Shown here: positions 35,844 to 44,068 of the stretch, one piece after another
How positions within the stretch are numbered: the stretch's first letter is position 1
How the letters are laid out: every line of letters begins with the position of its first letter
Source: Weissella confusa
GTDB lineage: Bacteria; Bacillota; Bacilli; Lactobacillales; Lactobacillaceae
DNA: 64,000 bases
Assembly (NCBI GenBank): GCA_041871065.1
Contig: CP168942.1
Span: forward strand, 1,180,501 to 1,244,500
Direction: 5' to 3'
Program-made: the position numbers and the translations under genes
The notes under the pieces: model-generated
Seen by the model: the letters and a program-made list of their open reading frames with translations, nothing else
Told to the model about the DNA's origin: nothing
Database searches by the model: none

Positions 35844-36755
35844 TTATTCAATTGAAAATGTTCGGAATGGGCGGTATTGACCCTTATCTTCATGCCACTC
35901 AAAGACTGATTTCACATCACCATCGTGGGTAATCACAATCTTCTCATCAACCGGTTCATGCACATTCTTTGGCAATCCGATACCATTCTTTACCTTTGCC
36001 CATTGTTCATCAGTGATTGCCACATGTGGATAATGAGCAACCGCGCTACCCAATGGTTGTAACCAAGCATCTACATTACCAGTTTCGTCCATCATCGCTT
36101 GGATGTGGGCCAAACTGTGGGCTTGTGACAAGTCGTAGCCACCCGCCTTTTGACGCGTCAATTGACTCATAACGGCTGGAACACCCAACGTCTTTCCCAA
36201 ATCAACAGCCAACGTGCGGATATACGTTCCCTTTGAGACCTCAGCTACAAACGTAAACTTTTGTGTCCCGGTCTCGGCATCAGATGTCGTATCAGACGTA
36301 CGCTCAAAACGATAGATTGTCGCATGGCGTTCTGGTCGTTCAACCGTTTCACCGGCACGTGCGTACTCATAAAGGCGCTTACCATTCACTTTAACTGCTG
36401 AAAACATTGGTGGAATTTGAATAATGTCACCAGTTAGCTTGGCCATTGCATCAGCAATTTCTTCATCGGTGAACGGACGCGTCAACGGTTGTGATTCAAC
36501 CACTTCCCCGTCCAAGTCTTCTGTCGTTGTCGCAAAACCAAACGTCACTTCACCTGTATAGATTTTGCCTGATTCTTGCAAAAATTCGATCGTCTTCGTT
36601 GCCTTTCCCAAGGCGACTGGCAAAACACCGTCTACAGAGGGGTCAAGTGTACCCGCGTGTCCAATCTTCTTCATGTGCAAAATCTTGCGGAGCTTAAACA
36701 CCACATCGTGTGACGTCATTCCCGTCTCTTTGTAAACTGGCAAAATACCATCCAT
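35844..36755 (-). CDS. truB: tRNA pseudouridine(55) synthase
   Basis: TruB converts uridine 55 of the tRNA T-loop to pseudouridine. The catalytic aspartate lies in HAGTLDPSVDGVLPVALGKATK, read here as the GTLDPSVDG motif near residue 37. The RTLAVDLG and KVNGKRLYEYAR segments are also conserved. The C-terminal PUA-like domain closes the 303-residue protein. In related genomes it follows rbfA and precedes ribF. Here a 195-base gap with strong palindromes separates it from rbfA, and a terminator and three accessory genes separate it from ribF. Confidence 0.94.
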   Translation of the reverse strand: MDGILPVYKETGMTSHDVVFKLRKILHMKKIGHAGTLDPSVDGVLPVALGKATKTIEFLQESGKIYTGEVTFGFATTTEDLDGEVVESQPLTRPFTDEEIADAMAKLTGDIIQIPPMFSAVKVNGKRLYEYARAGETVERPERHATIYRFERTSDTTSDAETGTQKFTFVAEVSKGTYIRTLAVDLGKTLGVPAVMSQLTRQKAGGYDLSQAHSLAHIQAMMDETGNVDAWLQPLGSAVAHYPHVAITDEQWAKVKNGIGLPKNVHEPVDEKIVITHDGDVKSVFEWHEDKGQYRPFRTFSIE

Positions 36756-36796
36756 GATTCAGTCCTCAATTCTCATTTAGTCTATCACAGCAGCTG

Positions 36797-36889
36797 TTGG
36801 TCTAAAACACCTGACTTCAGTCAGGAGTAAGACCAAAGACGCACCTGATAAGGGCGACTTGGTCACGTCGGAGGTCTAAGACCTCCGAC
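36797..36889. repeat. Pair of strong palindromes, possible IS200/IS605-type remnant
   Basis: Two palindromes lie in the 195-base rbfA-truB gap. One (36797-36836) nests CCTGACT/AGTCAGG inside TTGGTCT/AGACCAA. The other (36867-36889) has perfect 11-base arms GTCGGAGGTCT and AGACCTCCGAC around one base. Such subterminal hairpins are typical of IS200/IS605 elements and their miniature derivatives, but no transposase or tnpB remnant is present. A regulatory RNA structure for truB is the alternative. Confidence 0.45.
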
Positions 36890-36911
36890 ATTCCCAGTCT
36901 GCTTTATGTAT

Positions 36912-36940
36912 GAAAATAGCGACCCATCACAGGTCGCCAT
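36912..36940 (-). terminator. Probable terminator after rbfA
   Basis: On the minus strand GGCGACC pairs with GGGTCGC around a TGTGAT loop and is followed by TATTTTC, a weak U tract. Confidence 0.6.
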
Positions 36941-36950
36941 TCTCTAAATA

Positions 36951-37307
36951 TTAGTCGTTTTGGTGCAATTGACGAATCAAATCATCAATCTTGTTACCAT
37001 ATTGGACAGATTCGTCCTTAACGAACTTCAATTCTGGCGTCTTGTAGATTTGCAAACGTGAACCCAATTCCTTACGAATCAAGCCAGTTGCAGCTTCCAA
37101 ACCAGCAGCTGCCTTTTGATTAACAGATGCCAATTCAGACAAGACACTGTAGTAAATCTTTGCTTGTTGCAAGTCACCGGTAACTTCAACACCAGTAACC
37201 GTCACACCTTCAACACGTGGGTCGCGGATGCGCTTAAGCAACAAATCGTTCACTTCACGTTGGATTTCTTGTTCAAGACGTCCAACACGGAAATTTTGTT
37301 GTGCCAT
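36951..37307 (-). CDS. rbfA: 30S ribosome-binding factor RbfA
   Basis: RbfA is a small KH-fold factor that helps mature the 5' end of 16S rRNA and the 30S subunit, important in the cold. The protein starts with RVGRLEQEIQREVNDLL, then KIRDPRVEGVTVTGVEVTGDLQ-type segments (read here as RDPRVEGVTVTGVEV) and ends with the PELKFVKDESVQYG motif. At 118 residues it is complete. It follows infB by 26 bases and is the last gene of the rimP-nusA-ylxR-ylxQ-infB-rbfA operon before the terminator. Confidence 0.94.
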   Translation of the reverse strand: MAQQNFRVGRLEQEIQREVNDLLLKRIRDPRVEGVTVTGVEVTGDLQQAKIYYSVLSELASVNQKAAAGLEAATGLIRKELGSRLQIYKTPELKFVKDESVQYGNKIDDLIRQLHQND

Positions 37308-37333
37308 TCTTAGCTCTCCATTTCCTGAGGGAA

Positions 37334-39607
37334 TTAGCGAGGAATCTCAACCATTTCGTAGGCTTCGATAACGTCACCAATCTTCTCGTCGTTGTAGTTT
37401 TCAATCGTCAAACCGAAGTCGTAACCGTTCTTAACTTCCTTAACGTCATCCTTAAAGCGACGCAATGAAGCCAACTTACCATCGTAGATAACGATACCAT
37501 CACGGATCAAACGAACTGATGAGTTACGCGTAATCTTTCCTGACGTTACCATTCCACCAACGATCGTACCGATCTTTGAAACCTTGAACAATTCACGAAC
37601 GTCAGCCGTACCAACGATTTCTTCGCGGAATTCTGGATCCAATTGACCCTTCATAGCAGCTTCGATTTCGTCGATAGCGTTATAGATAACGTTGTGCAAA
37701 CGAATATCAACCTTGTCAGCATCAGCTTGTTGCTTAGCTTGTGGCGTAGGACGAACGTTAAATCCGATGATGATAGCACCAGATGCTTCAGCCAACGTTA
37801 CGTCAGATTCGTTAATCGCACCAACGGCCGTGTGCAAGATATCAACCTTAACACCATCAACGTCGATCTTACGGAATGAACCAGCCAAAGCTTCAACAGA
37901 ACCTTGCACGTCGGCCTTGATGATAACAGGCACTGACTTCATTTGCTTTTCAGCCATCTTGTTGAACAAGTCTGAAACTGAAACGACGTTGTTACGGTTA
38001 CGCTCGGCGATCAAAGCACGCTTTGCACGCTCTTCACCAGCAGCACGAGCCGTCTTTTCGTCTTCAAAGACAACGAAACGGTCACCAGCTGATGGCACAT
38101 CGTTCAAACCAGTAATTTCAACTGGTGTTGAAGGAACGGCTTCCTTAACACGACGACCGCGGTCGTTCGTCATCGTACGAACACGTCCGTAAGTGTTACC
38201 CACAACAATTGGGTCACCAACGCGCATCGTTCCTTGTTGAACCAAGACCGTAGCAATCGTTCCACGACCCTTGTCCAAACGAGCTTCGATAACTGAACCA
38301 GCGGCACGTTGGTCAGGGTTAGCTTGCAAGTCCATCACATCAGCCGTCAACAAGATCATCTCCAACAATTCGTCGATGTTTTGTCCAAACTTGGCTGAGA
38401 TGTTAACGAAGATAGTGTCACCACCGTACTCTTCTGGAATCAACTCGTATTGCATCAATTGGTTGATAACGTTTTCTGGGTTTGCACCAGGCTTATCAAT
38501 CTTGTTAACCGCAACGATGATTGGCGTTCCAGCAGCCTTGGCGTGGTTAATAGCTTCGATTGTTTGTGGCATAACACCGTCATCGGCAGCCACAACCAAG
38601 ATCGTGATATCAGTGATATCAGCTCCACGCGCACGCATTGCCGTAAAGGCCGCGTGTCCAGGCGTGTCCAAGAACGTAATCACACGACCTTCATCAGTCT
38701 TAACTTGGTAAGCACCGATGTGTTGCGTGATTCCACCAGCTTCGCCTTCCGTAACGTGTGAGTTACGCAAGTAGTCAAGCAAGGTCGTCTTACCGTGGTC
38801 AACGTGTCCCATGATCGTAACGACTGGGGCGCGTGGTGCCAAGTTTTCAGTGTTCTCTTGCTCTTCTTCGAAGAACTTGTCGATGTCGGCGATGTCGACT
38901 TCAACCTTTTGCTCAGCTTCAATACCGTAATCGGCAGCCAAGATTTCGATTGTGTCAGCATCCAATGATTGGTTTTGGTTAACCATCACACCCAACATGA
39001 ACAACTTCTTGATGATTTCCGTTGCATCACGGTGAATCAACTTAGCGATATCTTGTACGTTCATACCAACTGAGTAAACCAAAGTCTCTGGCAATGGTTG
39101 GTCCTTACGTACAGTAGGTGCTGGACGGTTCTCGTTGTTACGGTTACGTCCTGGCCCCTTCTTACCCTTCTTGTTGTTGCGGTTGTTACCGTTCCAGTTG
39201 TTGTTAGGGCGACCGTTGTTGTTACCACCGCGGTTGTTGTTGCGGTTGTTATTGCGGTTGTTATTGTTGTTACGGTTACCGCCTTGGTTACCGTTACCGT
39301 TGTTGTTTGAACGGTTTTGGTTACCTTGGTTGTTGTTACGGCTTTGGTTGTTACCACCGTTGTTTTGTGCAGCCTTAGGAGCAGCTTGCGCGTTTTGCGC
39401 AGGCTTCTTAGGTGCCTCAGCCTTCTTTTCGGCCTTTGGCGCTGGCTTAGCAGCTGGCTTTACAGCGTTCGTCAACGTCTTCACAGCGTTATCGTCAATC
39501 GTTGACATGTGGTTCTTAACGTCCATACCAGCCTTTTCAGCTGCTGACACCAAGTCCTTTGATGAAACATTCAATTCCTTCGCCAATTCGTAAATGCGCT
39601 TGGTCAT
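37334..39607 (-). CDS. infB: Translation initiation factor IF-2
   Basis: IF-2 is the GTPase that places initiator fMet-tRNA on the 30S subunit. The N-terminus has an IF2-N helix (about 1-50), an Ala/Lys/Pro stretch, and an extreme Asn/Gly/Arg-rich segment (about 81-161). A second IF2-N motif precedes the G domain, which contains [27 protein letters not shown] and [14 protein letters not shown]. Domains II, III and IV follow to residue 757. Gene order in the nusA operon is standard. The low-complexity linker is unusually asparagine-rich for this factor. Confidence 0.96.
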   Translation of the reverse strand: MTKRIYELAKELNVSSKDLVSAAEKAGMDVKNHMSTIDDNAVKTLTNAVKPAAKPAPKAEKKAEAPKKPAQNAQAAPKAAQNNGGNNQSRNNNQGNQNRSNNNGNGNQGGNRNNNNNRNNNRNNNRGGNNNGRPNNNWNGNNRNNKKGKKGPGRNRNNENRPAPTVRKDQPLPETLVYSVGMNVQDIAKLIHRDATEIIKKLFMLGVMVNQNQSLDADTIEILAADYGIEAEQKVEVDIADIDKFFEEEQENTENLAPRAPVVTIMGHVDHGKTTLLDYLRNSHVTEGEAGGITQHIGAYQVKTDEGRVITFLDTPGHAAFTAMRARGADITDITILVVAADDGVMPQTIEAINHAKAAGTPIIVAVNKIDKPGANPENVINQLMQYELIPEEYGGDTIFVNISAKFGQNIDELLEMILLTADVMDLQANPDQRAAGSVIEARLDKGRGTIATVLVQQGTMRVGDPIVVGNTYGRVRTMTNDRGRRVKEAVPSTPVEITGLNDVPSAGDRFVVFEDEKTARAAGEERAKRALIAERNRNNVVSVSDLFNKMAEKQMKSVPVIIKADVQGSVEALAGSFRKIDVDGVKVDILHTAVGAINESDVTLAEASGAIIIGFNVRPTPQAKQQADADKVDIRLHNVIYNAIDEIEAAMKGQLDPEFREEIVGTADVRELFKVSKIGTIVGGMVTSGKITRNSSVRLIRDGIVIYDGKLASLRRFKDDVKEVKNGYDFGLTIENYNDEKIGDVIEAYEMVEIPR
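39125..39367 (-). repeat. Asn/Gly/Arg low-complexity segment in infB
   Basis: About 81 codons, mostly AAC/AAT with GGT and CGT, encode a disordered Asn/Gly/Arg linker in IF-2 (residues 81-161). The DNA is an imperfect trinucleotide-rich repeat, a likely place for length variation between strains. Confidence 0.85.
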
Positions 39608-39619
39608 GTGTCATCCTCC

Positions 39620-39925
39620 CTAGTTTTCTAGATATTCCCGCATCTTTTTAGCAAATCCGCGATCTGCAACAGCAATCACTGTTCGCGCTAATCCGGTTGC
39701 ATCAGCTAATTCTTGACGTGTCAAAGCGGTTGTAAATGCCACGTTATAGCTGTTTGTCTTATCTGTAAATTTCTTCATGCTACTTTGACCACCATCGTTA
39801 GCAAAGAAAACCAAACTGGCTTTCCCGTTACGAATAGCACCAAGTACCATGTCCTCACCTGTCACTAGCTTACCAGCACGGCGCGCTAGGCCAAGGAGAT
39901 TTAATAGCTTTTGCTTATTTTGCAT
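39620..39925 (-). CDS. ylxQ: YlxQ, L7Ae-like RNA-binding protein
   Basis: YlxQ is a small L7Ae/L30e/S12e/Gadd45-fold protein that binds kink-turn RNA. The segment LLGLARRAGKLVTGEDMVLGAIRNGKASLVFFANDG holds the family core (quoted pieces: GLARRAGKLVTGE and FFANDG). I chose ATG 39925 (MQNKQKLLNLL), giving 101 residues; it overlaps the end of ylxR by 11 bases, so the two genes are coupled. The position between ylxR and infB is conserved across Firmicutes. The cellular role is not firmly known. Confidence 0.88.
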   Translation of the reverse strand: MQNKQKLLNLLGLARRAGKLVTGEDMVLGAIRNGKASLVFFANDGGQSSMKKFTDKTNSYNVAFTTALTRQELADATGLARTVIAVADRGFAKKMREYLEN

Positions 39926-40214
39926 CGCCGAACAATTCCTTACGTGCTGCTTGGTGATCAACGTAGGCAATCAACTCATCATAAAAGCTGTCATCTAGCT
40001 TCGTTTCAAACACACGGTCAAACGTGCGCTTCTTCTTAGCCATCTCAGCAACTTCTACTGACAATGAGATGTAGGCCCCGCGACCATTAGCACGGTTGGT
40101 TGGATCAAGCTCAACGTTACCCTCGGGGGTGCGTACGACGCGCACGAGTTCCTTCTTTGGTACCATTTCACCAGTCACGATGTCTTTTCGCATTGGAATC
40201 TTACGTGGCTTCAT
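39915..40214 (-). CDS. ylxR: YlxR/RnpM RNA-binding protein
   Basis: This roughly 100-residue protein of the YlxR family (also called RnpM, an RNase P modulator in Bacillus subtilis) starts MKPRKIPMRKDIVTGE and contains KKELVRVVRTPEGNVELDP and GRGAYIS. The usual YlxR opening contains a CxxC-like or R-C-V-G patch, which here reads PMRKDIVTGEM with no cysteine. I chose ATG 40214, seven bases after GGAGG; a GTG two codons upstream is too close to the ribosome site. It lies between nusA and ylxQ in the operon. Confidence 0.9.
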   Translation of the reverse strand: MKPRKIPMRKDIVTGEMVPKKELVRVVRTPEGNVELDPTNRANGRGAYISLSVEVAEMAKKKRTFDRVFETKLDDSFYDELIAYVDHQAARKELFGDAK

Positions 40215-40226
40215 GAGCACACCTCC

Positions 40227-41366
40227 TTAGGCTTCGTCAGTTTCCTCGAAGTCGTCCGCAACATCAGCTTCAACAACTGGTGCGTTTGCGGCTTCTTCTT
40301 CGCGGTTCGCCATGTCAGCAATCACTGCATCGCGTTCGCTTTCAGGCTTGATGTCAATCTTGAAGCCTGTCAAACGTGCAGCCAAGCGAGCGTTTTGTCC
40401 ACGCTTACCAATAGCCAATGACAATTGGTAATCAGGAACCAACACCGTAACGGCACGGTCGTTTGTTGGATCGAAGATAACTTCAACAACTTCAGCTGGG
40501 TTCAAAGCGTTCTTGATGAATTGGGCTGGATCTTCAGTCCATTCAACAATATCCATGTTCTCACCTGACAACTCGTTAACAACGGCTTGCACACGTGCAC
40601 CACGTTGTCCAACCATCGTACCAACGGCATCCAAGTTGCTGTTGTGTGAGTAAACCGCAATCTTTGAACGATCACCAGCTTCACGGGCGATTGACTTAAT
40701 CTCAACCGTTCCATCGAAGACTTCAGGCACTTCAGCTTCAAACAAACGCTTTACCAAGTCAGCGTGCGTACGTGACACAAAGACTTGAGGTCCACGTTGT
40801 TCGTTTTGAACTTGTGAAACCAAGACCTTGATCTTGTCACCCATACGGTACGTTTCGTTTGGCATTTGGTCGCCTTGCTTCATGGCAGCCTCTTGGTTAC
40901 CTGGCAAAATGATGTACAAGAAGCGTGAGTCTTGACGCTCAACTTCTCCCGTAATGATTTCGTTCTCGTAACCGATGAACTTGTCATACACAACACCACG
41001 CTCAGCTTCGCGAACCTTTTGCATGATGATTTGCTTAGCTGTTTGTGCAGCCAAACGTCCGAAGTCAGCAGGCGTGACTTCGAAACGGATTTCATCACCG
41101 ATTTCGTAAGCCTTGTTCAATTCCAAAGCTTCTTCCAACGTAATTTGCTCGTAAGGCTCGTCAATTTCTTCAACGACAGTCTTAACTGAGTAAACCTTGA
41201 TGTTACCCTTCTTTTGATCGAATTGAACTTCAACGTTTTCTGATTCGTCATAGTTCTTTTCGTAGGCCTTCTTCAAAGCCTCTTCAATCGCTTCTACCAA
41301 GACTTCAGCCTTGATACCCTTTTCTTGCTCCAAAGCGTCAAGAGCTTGAACTAATTCCTTACTCAT
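40227..41366 (-). CDS. nusA: Transcription termination/antitermination factor NusA
   Basis: NusA binds RNA polymerase and nascent RNA and modulates pausing, termination and antitermination. The N-terminal domain covers about residues 1-125, followed by an S1 domain (near [17 protein letters not shown]) and two KH domains ([15 protein letters not shown] and [15 protein letters not shown]). An acidic tail rich in Glu and Asp ends the 379-residue protein. It lacks the C-terminal AR repeats of proteobacterial NusA, as is normal in Firmicutes. It follows rimP by 18 bases. Confidence 0.96.
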   Translation of the reverse strand: MSKELVQALDALEQEKGIKAEVLVEAIEEALKKAYEKNYDESENVEVQFDQKKGNIKVYSVKTVVEEIDEPYEQITLEEALELNKAYEIGDEIRFEVTPADFGRLAAQTAKQIIMQKVREAERGVVYDKFIGYENEIITGEVERQDSRFLYIILPGNQEAAMKQGDQMPNETYRMGDKIKVLVSQVQNEQRGPQVFVSRTHADLVKRLFEAEVPEVFDGTVEIKSIAREAGDRSKIAVYSHNSNLDAVGTMVGQRGARVQAVVNELSGENMDIVEWTEDPAQFIKNALNPAEVVEVIFDPTNDRAVTVLVPDYQLSLAIGKRGQNARLAARLTGFKIDIKPESERDAVIADMANREEEAANAPVVEADVADDFEETDEA

Positions 41367-41384
41367 TTGGATTCTCCATATAAA

Positions 41385-42071
41385 TTAGAAGTTATTTGCT
41401 TGACGTGCTTGTGCAATTGCAGCGCGTGGGACTTCGACTTCAGAATCATCATCCATCGTAATCGTCAACGTCTCATCTGAGACTGCCGTCAACTCACCAG
41501 CAAAGTCTTTCTTACCATCAATCTTTTGGTACGTCGAAACGCGAACCATTTTGTTCATTGCCCATTCGAAATCTTCAGGGGTGGTCAAAATGCGTTCTTG
41601 ACTGATTGTTAGGTTAGCAGACTTGATGTCAGCGCGTGGCACCGCAATTGTCTTGCGCTTTCCCTTAACTGTGATTGCCAACGTCAATTCGTCGTCAGTC
41701 ACCGCCGTTAATTCACCGTCAATTTCGTTTTGTCCGTCCATCGGTTGGTTTAACTTCACGTGAATATACTTCTCAAGGGCCCACTCGAAATCTTGTGGAC
41801 GCTTAAGTTCACGTTCAGCACCAGGTGATGAGACATCCATTAGGTATGCCTCTGGGAATGGATCTGGTTCGATTTGGTCCAAACGTTCACCGATCAATTC
41901 AGTCAACATCACCAAATCGTCCATGTTAATTGCGCCATCAAGACGATCAACCAACACACGCAAGACCATATCTGAATCTTGCTTTTCATAAATCACGTCC
42001 CATAGGTCAAACCCGTGGTCTGCCAACTCAGGCGTGAGGACAGCTTGCACTGTTTCTACAACGTTTGCCAT
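41385..42071 (-). CDS. rimP: Ribosome maturation factor RimP with duplicated C-terminal domain
   Basis: RimP aids assembly of the 30S subunit. This copy has 228 residues, while usual RimP proteins have about 150-160. Residues 1-90 form the normal N-terminal domain, ending in the conserved DVSSPGAERELKR motif. The C-terminal SH3-like domain occurs twice: residues 92-151 begin PQDFEWALEKY and end AVPRADIK, and residues 165-222 begin PEDFEWAMNKM and end EVPRAAIA. Both contain a DGELTAV/AGELTAV strand. The added copy seems to be an internal tandem duplication. It heads the nusA/infB operon with GGGAGGG upstream. Confidence 0.9.
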   Translation of the reverse strand: MANVVETVQAVLTPELADHGFDLWDVIYEKQDSDMVLRVLVDRLDGAINMDDLVMLTELIGERLDQIEPDPFPEAYLMDVSSPGAERELKRPQDFEWALEKYIHVKLNQPMDGQNEIDGELTAVTDDELTLAITVKGKRKTIAVPRADIKSANLTISQERILTTPEDFEWAMNKMVRVSTYQKIDGKKDFAGELTAVSDETLTITMDDDSEVEVPRAAIAQARQANNF

Positions 42072-42121
42072 GTTTTCCCTCCCTTCGTTCCGTAAATCAT
42101 CTATGTCAGAGGTAAAACCCT

Positions 42122-42162
42122 AAAAAAATGAGCGGCCAAGGAAATTCGTTCCTGGCCACTCA
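42122..42162 (-). terminator. Terminator between the 48-aa gene and rimP
   Basis: On the minus strand GAGTGGCCAGGAA pairs with TTCCTTGGCCGCTC around CGAAT-type loop bases and is followed by seven T residues. It lies after the small membrane-protein gene but also downstream of a promoter that would serve rimP, so it could act as an attenuator. Confidence 0.85.
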
Positions 42163-42190
42163 ACTAAGAGCTTATTCATTAACAGTATCT

Positions 42191-42219
42191 ACAATAACAC
42201 TTTTATATGAAAAGTGCAA
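42191..42219 (-). promoter_or_regulatory. Candidate promoter of the rimP-nusA-infB operon
   Basis: On the minus strand TTGCAC (42214-42219) and TATTGT (42191-42196) are separated by 17 bases. It is about 120 bases before rimP, with a strong terminator hairpin in between. Confidence 0.6.
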
Positions 42220-42230
42220 CTGCAATACCA

Positions 42231-42377
42231 TTAATTTGATGTCACTAGTTCATGCTTTTCTGTACGTTCAACCTGCTCGGTTTTATCAGAACGTGCTTCT
42301 GCCTTTTGAATAATCCAATAACCAACGAATGCAACAACTGCAGCTAACAAACTTAAAATGCTCATTACAAATGCCAT
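42231..42377 (-). CDS. Small single-pass membrane protein, 48 residues
   Basis: This short gene encodes 48 residues beginning MAFVMSILSLLAAVVAFVGY. The first 24 residues form one membrane helix; the rest is charged (KAEARSDKTEQVERTEKHE) and probably cytoplasmic. GGGGG lies eight bases before the ATG, and a terminator follows the stop, so I regard it as real. A TATAAT box (42433-42438) lies about 55 bases upstream, with a poor -35. I do not recognise the family. Small helix-plus-charged-tail proteins often modulate membrane enzymes, but nothing here shows the partner. Confidence 0.72.
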   Translation of the reverse strand: MAFVMSILSLLAAVVAFVGYWIIQKAEARSDKTEQVERTEKHELVTSN

Positions 42378-42477
42378 CGTGATTACCCCCTTTGTCGCAA
42401 AAATCATCAACTAACTTTCAATCAATACAGTTATTATAGTCGATGCCTCGGCAACTGGGTGGATTTAGTTCCATATT

Positions 42478-43710
42478 TTACAAAAAACTCTTGATAAACC
42501 CTAGTTTCGTCATCAAGAATTGTGCTGCAACAGCCACCACACTCATACCAATTGAAATAGCTGAGAAAGTACGCGCTTTATCCGTCCAGATTGATGCATT
42601 TGGTAAATCTGAAATAGAACTAATCAAATCAGGCTTCTTAACCGCTTGCACTTGTGCTTGTGTTTGCGTCGCATTCACTGATACTGGTGTACTCTGTACA
42701 GACGAACCAGATGTTTGGTTCGTTGCAAGGTTTGTCTGATTGCCAGCGTTAGCTACTGAGCCAACCACTGACGCAATTGGCGTTGCAACAACTGGGGTTG
42801 ATGTAGACACCACATTTGACGCCGTAACTGGCGTTGTGGTTGCAACTGAAGCAGCCTGTGCAATCACGTTCGGTGCCACACTGACACTCGTGTCCGACTT
42901 TTGCATCACTGGCTTGTTGATGTGTGACGCTTGCGATCCCTCACTTTTGGCCGTCACATCAGCGGGTGTTGCTGAAGTAGCTGGCACCAAATCCGCGATT
43001 GAAGCACCCGAGTGTGGTGCAACTGGCCCAACTGGTGCAACGATTGGTTGATTTGGCACAACGGCTGATGAACTCATGTACTGTGGTTCATTTGGTACCA
43101 TCGCTGATGATGTCATATACTGTGGTTCATTTGGCACGACCGCCGATGACGTCATGTATACCGGCTCATTTGGCACGGTCGCTGATGATGTCATATATTG
43201 CGGTTCGTTCGGCACAACCGCTGATGACGTCACATATTGTGGCTCAGCCGGCACACTGTCAGTCCCAGTAACAACATCAGGCTGCGCAACCCCGGCCTGA
43301 TCAACGTTTAGAGTGAAATGTGCCACTGATCCTGAAATGGCCGACAAATCCACATAGAACTTACCGTCATTTACACTATAAATGTAACCTTGGTCAGCCG
43401 TGATTGCTGAATTTGCGACTAGATTATCTGGCAACGGAATCAGACTCATGCCAGTCAAATCACCATCTTGATTCAAATATTCAATACTTGAACCACCATT
43501 TTCACCATTCGTTTGTGTCCATGTAACCGGGTTGCCAGCTTCATCAACCAAGTTAATCACAATTTCTTTAGGATTGTTCACCGCTTCTGTTTCTACACCA
43601 GAAGCATACGGTGATGCTGCAACTGGGTCAGTTTGCGTTGTAACCGTTACGCCAATCATCGATAAACTAGCAATTGTTACAAGTAGCAACTTTTTATTTC
43701 TCATGTTCAT
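42478..43710 (-). CDS. Repeat-containing cell-surface protein with C-terminal membrane anchor
   Basis: This 410-residue protein has a signal peptide (about 1-32), an N-terminal region of about 120 residues without a recognised domain, and five 13-residue repeats (152-216; consensus VVPNEPQYMTSSA). A long Thr/Ser/Val/Ala-rich stalk follows to about residue 365, and a hydrophobic helix near 383-405 ends with IKSFL. No LPXTG sorting motif is present, so the C-terminal helix is probably the anchor. It is the last gene of a unit with a 3-TM protein and a metzincin. It could be a substrate of that protease or a stalked adhesin; both are inference. Confidence 0.72.
   Translation of the reverse strand: MNMRNKKLLLVTIASLSMIGVTVTTQTDPVAASPYASGVETEAVNNPKEIVINLVDEAGNPVTWTQTNGENGGSSIEYLNQDGDLTGMSLIPLPDNLVANSAITADQGYIYSVNDGKFYVDLSAISGSVAHFTLNVDQAGVAQPDVVTGTDSVPAEPQYVTSSAVVPNEPQYMTSSATVPNEPVYMTSSAVVPNEPQYMTSSAMVPNEPQYMSSSAVVPNQPIVAPVGPVAPHSGASIADLVPATSATPADVTAKSEGSQASHINKPVMQKSDTSVSVAPNVIAQAASVATTTPVTASNVVSTSTPVVATPIASVVGSVANAGNQTNLATNQTSGSSVQSTPVSVNATQTQAQVQAVKKPDLISSISDLPNASIWTDKARTFSAISIGMSVVAVAAQFLMTKLGFIKSFL
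43063..43257 (-). repeat. Five tandem 39-bp repeats in the surface protein gene
   Basis: Five consecutive 39-base units encode VPNEPQYMTSSA-type 13-mers with small variations (Val/Thr/Met at position 1, one EPVYM and one YMSSS). The units lie in frame, so copy number can change without breaking the gene. Confidence 0.9.
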
Positions 43711-43734
43711 GTTAGACGCCCCTTTCGCCCTTAT

Positions 43735-44064
43735 TTATCGAACTGTATAGCTGAGCGCCACAGCCTTAAAGACCCAAGCAACGACCAAAAATACCAATGG
43801 CAAGTTCGCTAACAACCCTTTTGTAAGTCCCCGCAGCAATACGGTGTACACAACTCGTGATACTGACAATAGAATGGCCGTCGTCAAAACAGCCAATGAT
43901 AGCGTCATCCAGAATTGCGAATTAGGTTGTACAAACATGTCAAAAATGCTCGTCACAACGTACAGAACGATAATGCCCATTGTCTGGGTGCCCCTTCTGT
44001 CAACTTTCTCTTTTAGTGTCTTGCGATAATCTCCCTTACCAGGCACAACCACATTTGATGCCAT
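43735..44064 (-). CDS. Small integral membrane protein, three helices
   Basis: This 109-residue protein has three hydrophobic helices, at about residues 29-46, 50-70 and 82-105. The N-terminal 25 residues are charged (KGDYRKTLKEKVDRRG) and likely cytoplasmic. I do not recognise a family. It starts four bases after the metzincin stop and ends 24 bases before the surface protein gene, so the three genes are one transcript. It may help membrane placement or control of the protease. That role is inference from position only. Confidence 0.72.
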   Translation of the reverse strand: MASNVVVPGKGDYRKTLKEKVDRRGTQTMGIIVLYVVTSIFDMFVQPNSQFWMTLSLAVLTTAILLSVSRVVYTVLLRGLTKGLLANLPLVFLVVAWVFKAVALSYTVR

Positions 44065-44068
44065 TCTC

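Noticed and set aside
39098..39593. Long antisense reading frames rich in Leu, Val and Arg opposite the start of infB
   Set aside because: They arise from the Asn-rich codon repeats of IF-2 read on the other strand; no ribosome site, and composition is a mirror of the repeat.
43063..43257. Regularly spaced direct repeats resembling a CRISPR array
   Set aside because: The units are contiguous 39-base codons with no unique spacers and translate in frame within a surface protein gene.
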